Part shown: piece by piece, positions 3,773-8,239 of the stretch | How positions within the stretch are numbered: the stretch's first letter is position 1 | Layout: every line of letters begins with the position of its first letter | Source of the DNA: CAZWRN01 sp964636275 | GTDB lineage: Bacteria > Patescibacteriota > Microgenomatia > Daviesbacterales > UBA10151 | NCBI GenBank assembly: GCA_964636275.1 | Contig: CAZWRN010000038.1 | Location: 1 to 8,239, forward strand | Direction of reading: 5' to 3' | DNA: 8,239 bases | The notes under the pieces: model-generated | The model's database searches: none | Told to the model about the DNA's origin: nothing | The model's input: only the letters and a program-made list of their open reading frames with translations | Made by a program: the position numbers and the translations under genes

Positions 3773-6688
3773 CTATTGTCCAAAGTTGGTTAGTAGAATA
3801 TTGTAGTCAAAAATATCGACTTTGCCGTTTTGATCTAAATCTGAGGGGAGAGAAGGTAGGATTTTGCCAAAATCACTGAGTAAAGCGTTGTAATCAAAGA
3901 TATCAACTTTGCCATTTCCGTCTATATCGCCTATTACAGTTGTTGGTGATGCAGATGCTGGTGCCTGGGATGCTGGAGCTTGGGATGCTGGAGGTTCTGA
4001 AGCCTGAACTGAGACTGAATCATCACAAGTAACTGTTCCGGCAGTTTCTAAAGCTCCAATATCAGGAGCAGAGCCTGAAAAACAATCTGCTATGTTTCCT
4101 ACGACAGTCCCTCCATTAATTAAGGGGTTAGTAATACTGGTTTTGAGTGTTAGATCTCCAGCCAGAGGACTAGTAAGGAGTGTATCAAGTATTGCAACTG
4201 CTCCAGACCCGTCAACCGGACTGGCAAAAGCTATATCACTACCACCAGGTCCAAGTTTGTTTGTATGAACTCCATTTCCATAGCTAGCTGGGCGATTGAG
4301 GGCAGTAGCCAGATCGCTGCGATAGTCTTCGATAGTAAAACCTGAAGTTGAACTAATCTGACGGGTTGTCGGACTGTAAGAAGAATATACTTGGTGACCA
4401 TTGATTCCACTTTCAACTCTCATTCCAACAAAATTCTGATTGGTACTTTCTTCAGGAGAATTTTTAGATACCATGGCATTGTAATCCTCATCCCAATTTG
4501 TGGCATAGTCTCCCTGACCGACTCTGGAAGTATAACGGGTGGTTCTAAATATATTGTTTCGGACATATTTAACCATATTGTAATTTCCCTGACCATTAAT
4601 TGTGTCATCGATTCCTCCGGCTCCATAGTCAGAATTATCAGGTATACCTCCTCCAGAAATATTGGTCCAATAGCTGTTATTGACAAAATAGAGTATTGGT
4701 CTGACATGTTTTTTAGTAGGATTCAAAGCCCCGCCTTTCATCAATACAGCAGTACTCAGCCTGGTTCTTCCACTGCTGTGTTCAACACCTCCACCAACTG
4801 CACCAATATCCCAGGCTTGGTTGCGGAAGAAATATAAAGGACCCCAGTGTATTGGCGCTGCGCTCAGTACTACGGTGGTTTTATGGATTTTATTGTCCCA
4901 GATTTTCCAGTTGATAGAGGCATTTTCAGGTTCCACGCAGTCATCTACAATTCTGACACATTCATTTTGATAAAAATCAGTTCCCCGGGTGGCGTCACGA
5001 GGAGAGTTGGGGACACCTCCGTTGGCAGACATTCCATTTTGCGGTCCATCAAATTTATTATTTCGGATAACAGTCCATTTAGCACCCTCGTTTTTATAAG
5101 TGATTCCAACTGATTCATTTTTACCGCCAAATCTGTTCCCTGCAGAAAGAGTTCCGTCAGCACGGGTAATTTTTTCTTTAGTGAAAACCCAGGGGGAACC
5201 GGGATCAGTAGTATGATCATCAGTCCACAAAGTCCTGTCTGTGAAGAGATTTTTCTCGATCAGAGCGTCTTTTGATCCCAGTCCGTGACCATTATTGGGG
5301 TTGCTATTACTGTCGAGCCTAATACCAGCCAGACATCCAGAAAATATATTATGATCGATTATGCTGTTATTAAAGCCGGAGCTATCTAAAGAGGTGCTTC
5401 CGACAGTCATACAGTTTTCCATATTTCTTATTTCGACTCCAGTGATTCTGACATCGGCAGATTTAATAAACAATCCATATCCTGCTCCAGCGGTGATCCA
5501 TGTTTGATTTGGATTAGCGGTCAGGGCTCCTGTTGTGTCGACCATATTTGGAGGAGGAGCCAAGTAAATATCATAAGGGGCTACACTGTCCTGATAAAAT
5601 CCATAGCGATAGGTTTTATTACTGCCAATTGTCGATGCCCAGGCGGAGGGTGTTAAAGTGTTGGCGCTGCCGTTGCTATCCGACAGACGGTCCCAATGCA
5701 TGATGCGGACGGGTAAATCCTCCCGGGTTTGGTGAAACCCCATTTGATAAACAGTGCTAAGCCCGATTGCATGAGAGCTGCCAGCCCATTTCCAGATTGG
5801 TTTTCCGGCTGCGGCGGATACAGCCGCGTCCTGAACCCAGACATTTTCATAAGGAGCTCCGCTGCCGGCGGGACCCGTTGTATAGGGGGTTTGGACTGTT
5901 GAAGCGCCGGAGCCGGTTTGATTGCCATCCTGAATTACTGAGTGTTTTCCCTTATTTATGATATTTTTGTCATCATCTAAAGCCGGAAACTCAGCTTTAA
6001 TTGTTAACTTCTTATTTATCGGTGCTGAATTAAGATTTGGCTCGACGTAATAGCCAGGAGCCAACTCTATAACAGATCCTGCGGGTGCGGTCTGGAAAGC
6101 TTTACGTAAAGTCTTCCAGGGAGTTGCTTTATTAGTAGGAGTTCCGGAGCTGTCACTGCCGCTAACCGGATTGACGAAATGAGTTGGAGTCAGGGAAGAT
6201 GCCGGTGGAATATTTTCAGTTCTTGTGGTGACTGTTCCGGTTTTTTCAATTGTTGTGCCTGATGATCCTTTAGAAGTCAGTTTGATGTCGTAGGAGGTGC
6301 CTGATTCAGCCAGTAAAACAGCTCCAAATGCGGCTGATTGAGGAGGTTGGTAAACAGCCGGATCAGTGCTGACAGGCCTGGTCGGCCATAAAGGGAGCCC
6401 CTCTCTCCAGTTGGAATCGGCTGATTTTTTAAACTGAACTGTTACTTCCATCAATGTTTCTGCAGCTCCATCTTCAAACGGTAGTTCTATGTCGATTGAA
6501 TTAAAGGTTGAGTGAAATACCGGGTCGCTTACGGTAATGTTATCACCGGCAGCAAAGGAGAAAGGTTTATTAAAAAAACTACCAAGAGATTTTTTATTGA
6601 TGGGAAGATAATATCCAACAGCCAGTAATCCAACGATACCAGCAATTGCAAGCATAAGTAAAAAGGGAGCAGATCCTCTTTGGTTCAT
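3773..6688 (-). CDS. Surface-anchored right-handed parallel beta-helix protein with C-terminal type I dockerin (paralogue B)
   Basis: This has 971 residues with the same plan as paralogue A: start MNQRG, hydrophobic anchor about 6-30, fibronectin-III-like domain about 50-165 (FNSIDIELPFEDG, SGTSYDIKLT), entry to the helix at HFVNPVSGSDSSGTP with VIELAPGYYVEP, beta-helix repeats (SIIDHNIFSG, LIEKNLFTDR, VIRNNKFDG, YVRNNIFRTTR), a DDCVEPE motif at 582-588, a closing APDIGALE, a PASQA-repeat linker, and a dockerin at about 920-971 with loops DIDGNGKVDIFDYN and DLDQNGKVDIFDYN. Six cysteines fall into three close pairs (426/452, 577/584, 869/888), likely disulfides outside the membrane. It is the first gene of the dockerin pair. 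ATG 6688 is chosen because it directly precedes the anchor; no Shine-Dalgarno is visible. It is probably an exported polysaccharide-binding or -cleaving protein; the exact substrate and activity are unknown. Confidence 0.87.
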   Translation of the reverse strand: MNQRGSAPFLLMLAIAGIVGLLAVGYYLPINKKSLGSFFNKPFSFAAGDNITVSDPVFHSTFNSIDIELPFEDGAAETLMEVTVQFKKSADSNWREGLPLWPTRPVSTDPAVYQPPQSAAFGAVLLAESGTSYDIKLTSKGSSGTTIEKTGTVTTRTENIPPASSLTPTHFVNPVSGSDSSGTPTNKATPWKTLRKAFQTAPAGSVIELAPGYYVEPNLNSAPINKKLTIKAEFPALDDDKNIINKGKHSVIQDGNQTGSGASTVQTPYTTGPAGSGAPYENVWVQDAAVSAAAGKPIWKWAGSSHAIGLSTVYQMGFHQTREDLPVRIMHWDRLSDSNGSANTLTPSAWASTIGSNKTYRYGFYQDSVAPYDIYLAPPPNMVDTTGALTANPNQTWITAGAGYGLFIKSADVRITGVEIRNMENCMTVGSTSLDSSGFNNSIIDHNIFSGCLAGIRLDSNSNPNNGHGLGSKDALIEKNLFTDRTLWTDDHTTDPGSPWVFTKEKITRADGTLSAGNRFGGKNESVGITYKNEGAKWTVIRNNKFDGPQNGMSANGGVPNSPRDATRGTDFYQNECVRIVDDCVEPENASINWKIWDNKIHKTTVVLSAAPIHWGPLYFFRNQAWDIGAVGGGVEHSSGRTRLSTAVLMKGGALNPTKKHVRPILYFVNNSYWTNISGGGIPDNSDYGAGGIDDTINGQGNYNMVKYVRNNIFRTTRYTSRVGQGDYATNWDEDYNAMVSKNSPEESTNQNFVGMRVESGINGHQVYSSYSPTTRQISSTSGFTIEDYRSDLATALNRPASYGNGVHTNKLGPGGSDIAFASPVDGSGAVAILDTLLTSPLAGDLTLKTSITNPLINGGTVVGNIADCFSGSAPDIGALETAGTVTCDDSVSVQASEPPASQAPASQAPASASPTTVIGDIDGNGKVDIFDYNALLSDFGKILPSLPSDLDQNGKVDIFDYNILLTNFGQ
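3954..3998 (-). repeat. 15-bp tandem repeat coding the PASQA linker of paralogue B
   Basis: Units GATGCTGGTGCCTGG (3954-3968), GATGCTGGAGCTTGG (3969-3983) and a diverged third unit (3984-3998) lie head to tail on the plus strand. On the coding strand each gives five residues, making a flexible Pro/Ala/Ser/Gln linker between beta-helix and dockerin. Because the unit is in frame, copy number could change linker length without breaking the protein. Confidence 0.75.
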
Positions 6689-6693
6689 AATTT

Positions 6694-6723
6694 ATCTTAC
6701 AGTTGGCGGTTTTTCAATTACAA
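6694..6723 (-). promoter_or_regulatory. Candidate promoter of the beta-helix/dockerin operon
   Basis: On the minus strand TTGTAA (6723-6718) is separated by 18 bases from TAAGAT (6699-6694), and the ATG follows 5 bases later at 6688. If real, transcription would begin at or next to the start codon, giving a leaderless message as also predicted for the antitoxin. The match to consensus is only moderate; it is supported by lying just downstream of a terminator. Confidence 0.35.
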
Positions 6724-6757
6724 GAACCCAATCGCTTTTTTTATGTAAGAAAAATGT

Positions 6758-6793
6758 AAAAAAAAGATGCTTTGATATACAAAATCATCTTTT
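6758..6793 (-). terminator. Rho-independent terminator of the tail-fibre-like gene
   Basis: Read on the minus strand, AAAAGATG (6793-6786) pairs with CATCTTTT (6769-6762). The stem continues after one bulged A with TTTTG/CAAAG around a 5-base loop, and is followed by a run of T made by the eight As at 6758-6765. One inner pair is a G-T wobble on the minus strand but an A-C mismatch on the plus strand, which favours leftward action. It lies about 140 bp past the stop of the gene at 6931 and separates it from the dockerin operon. Confidence 0.65.
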
Positions 6794-6828
6794 GCGGTAT
6801 TTATAGTGATAAAGAGAAATTATATCAT

Positions 6829-6884
6829 TTATTGCTTATTGCTTATTGCTTATTGCTTATTGCTTATTGCTTATTGCTTATTGC
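6829..6884. repeat. Heptanucleotide tandem repeat, eight perfect copies of TTATTGC
   Basis: Eight uninterrupted, identical 7-bp units fill 56 bp. The array is non-coding and lies between the stop codon of the tail-fibre-like gene (6931) and its terminator (6758-6793), so it would be transcribed as GCAATAA repeats in the 3' untranslated region. Perfect identity implies recent expansion by slippage. The flank 6885-6903 carries a loose direct repeat (CGAAGTAAGGG / CGAAGTGAC). The rest of the 6689-6930 gap holds the terminator and a possible promoter and no gene. Confidence 0.95.
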
Positions 6885-6930
6885 GAAGTAAGGGCACGAA
6901 GTGACTAATTACCAAGCATATTTTGTGCAT

Positions 6931-8239
6931 TTACTTTTGCCCAACTATTAGATAGCTAACCTTTATATCTTCTGTATGAGCTGCGCCAAGCTTGACTACA
7001 AAGCCTGTAGACTCCACTTTATCTGAGACTGCCAAAGCCGGCGCACCGGCGGTTTCCGAGGTGAGAATAATTATTGAATCAGTCTCAACCAGCTGATTTA
7101 AGACCGGAATTTCCGTCTCTCCAGCCTGTATGATCATCTGTCCGGCTGATGAGTCAGCTTTGACTGAAAATTGCTCTGCAACCACCTCTTTGGCGGCTAA
7201 AGCGCCATCTTTGTTGATAGTGACCAGTCCGTTGAAAAAATCAACTGCTTCAGCCAGAGCTGAGGTCTGGAAGTAAAGAGTCGGCAAGGCATTGACCTTG
7301 CTGCCTTCTGAGACAGAGAATGTTCCGTCTACACTCAAATCTCCGGCGATATTGGTGCGTCCGAGGAAAGTATCACCCAGCGACTTGAGTGAATTTTGGA
7401 AGATGCCCTCATATGCTTTTAGCTGGCCGGAGATAGTGGCCTGGGAATTAACAGTTAGGTTGTCAAGTGTAGCTGAATCTGAAGCAAACATTATTGTTGG
7501 TGGTGTAAGCTGATCAGCCAAATCGCCACTGTCTGAGGCCTCGGAAGCATCAGATGATTCACCCAATCCCAGTCCAGACAGTAGAGAGTCGATCTGGGAA
7601 GACAAACTAGCGATTGAAGCTGAAGTGGATGCAACCGAATCTTGCAAAGACAGAGTTTGATTTAGGGCCTGTTCACCCAATACCTTAGCGTCAGCCAGAG
7701 CTGCAGCGGTAGAAGCCTCTTTTGATTGCAGATCAGTGATGCGTGATTCTTGTGAGTTTTGAGCCTGAGCCAACAGATTTAATGCGTCTGTGACACTTGC
7801 GCGATTTTGCTGGTCAACTGGTAGAGAGGCCAAGACTCCGACTCGGCTGATATTGTCAGCGTTTAGTTTGTAGTCATCAGCTGAAACTAAGCCGCCAAAA
7901 GTACCAGTTGTGGCTACAGTTATCTTTTGGAGGTTTAACTCTGAACCCAAGAGCTGGCCGTTGTTGCCGATCAGTAAATTAGCCAGTGCCTCATTTGGAT
8001 CTGCAAAACCAGTTTTAACATAGACGATTACCTTGCCTACGCCATTACCGTTATAACCACTCAAAGCCCGTCCAATAGTGACACCCGGTTGAGTCGATTT
8101 CATAGCTACACCGGGGGTTGAAGATGAAGTCAGATAATCTCCAGCTGAGATCGGGCCATTTTCAGTTGAAACTTTGACCGGAATTCTTCCGGTAAGTGAG
8201 ACCGGACGAGGGTTTTCAGCAGGTGAGAATAGTCCGTCT
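6931..8239 (-). CDS. Tail-fibre-like coiled-coil surface protein, N-terminal part outside the window
   Basis: At least 435 residues are visible and the frame is open to the right edge, so the ATG at 8103 is an internal methionine, not the start. The first visible part (GRIPVKVSTENGPISAGDYL, then SSTPGVAMKSTQPGVTIGRA and GKVIVYVKTGFADPN) is the domain that in phage tail-fibre-like and related CPR surface proteins often precedes the C-terminal tip. Then come a linker, an Ala/Ser/Gln-rich coiled coil at about visible residues 148-223, an acidic Ser/Asp/Glu linker, and a beta-rich region with repeated short strands (LTVNSQATISGQL, TNIAGDLSVDGTFSV) suggesting a trimeric beta-structured stalk. It ends in a small domain with SIIILTSETAGAP and KVSYLIVGQK. 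It is probably an extracellular trimeric fibre or adhesin; no enzyme motif is seen. It is followed by a 7-bp repeat array and a terminator, so it is a separate transcript from the dockerin genes. Confidence 0.8.
   Translation of the reverse strand, partial: DGLFSPAENPRPVSLTGRIPVKVSTENGPISAGDYLTSSSTPGVAMKSTQPGVTIGRALSGYNGNGVGKVIVYVKTGFADPNEALANLLIGNNGQLLGSELNLQKITVATTGTFGGLVSADDYKLNADNISRVGVLASLPVDQQNRASVTDALNLLAQAQNSQESRITDLQSKEASTAAALADAKVLGEQALNQTLSLQDSVASTSASIASLSSQIDSLLSGLGLGESSDASEASDSGDLADQLTPPTIMFASDSATLDNLTVNSQATISGQLKAYEGIFQNSLKSLGDTFLGRTNIAGDLSVDGTFSVSEGSKVNALPTLYFQTSALAEAVDFFNGLVTINKDGALAAKEVVAEQFSVKADSSAGQMIIQAGETEIPVLNQLVETDSIIILTSETAGAPALAVSDKVESTGFVVKLGAAHTEDIKVSYLIVGQK

Noticed and set aside
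3754..3783. Start of paralogue A at TTG 3783, overlapping the preceding gene
   Set aside because: ATG 3753 gives an N-terminus that matches the paralogue, and the extra ten residues have no counterpart there.
4391..4837. Open frame of 148 codons on the plus strand inside paralogue B, and other antisense frames in both beta-helix genes
   Set aside because: They have low-complexity composition typical of antisense frames, no recognisable domain, and lie wholly within well-supported genes.
6829..6884. CRISPR array
   Set aside because: The repeat unit is 7 bp with no spacers; it is a simple tandem repeat.
8101..8103. ATG at 8103 as the start of the tail-fibre-like gene
   Set aside because: The same frame continues upstream to the window edge and encodes conserved domain sequence (GRIPVKVSTENGPI), so the methionine is internal.

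Overview
The window looks like a chromosomal segment of a Patescibacteria (CPR) bacterium, most likely from the Microgenomates side. The assignment is by protein style and is an inference. The evidence is two large surface-anchored beta-helix proteins with C-terminal dockerin repeats, a tail-fibre-like coiled-coil protein of the kind common in CPR genomes, low to moderate GC, and gene starts without recognisable Shine-Dalgarno sequences. No rRNA, tRNA, CRISPR array or phage module is visible.

Left part (1-1157): a broken REP-associated (RAYT/Y1, IS200-like) transposase runs off the left edge on the minus strand. Its reading frame is interrupted by one in-frame TAA between the HUH motif and the catalytic-tyrosine helix. 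Just upstream lie two near-identical 17-19 bp palindromes in mirrored orientation, probably REP-type elements. A good promoter for the transposase uses one palindrome as its -35 region. Divergently transcribed is a two-gene toxin-antitoxin operon: an AbrB/MazE-type antitoxin and a Doc/Fic-fold toxin overlapping by 4 bp. The toxin has proline where the catalytic histidine of the Fic/Doc motif should be.

Central part (1165-6688, minus strand): two tandem paralogues of 862 and 971 residues share one architecture: short N-terminal membrane anchor, fibronectin-III-like domain, long right-handed parallel beta-helix, Ser/Pro/Ala-rich linker, and a type I dockerin with two calcium loops. They form a two-gene operon with a 19-bp gap and are probably exported carbohydrate-binding or carbohydrate-degrading proteins. 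The copies differ in an informative way: each has its own pairs of cysteines that are absent together from the other.

Right part (6689-8239): a 242-bp intergenic stretch holds a candidate promoter for the dockerin operon, a rho-independent terminator for the upstream gene, and eight perfect tandem copies of TTATTGC. Beyond it, a tail-fibre-like coiled-coil protein on the minus strand runs open past the right edge. The three minus-strand proteins all look extracellular or surface-exposed, so this is a cell-surface locus flanked by a small mobile/TA region.
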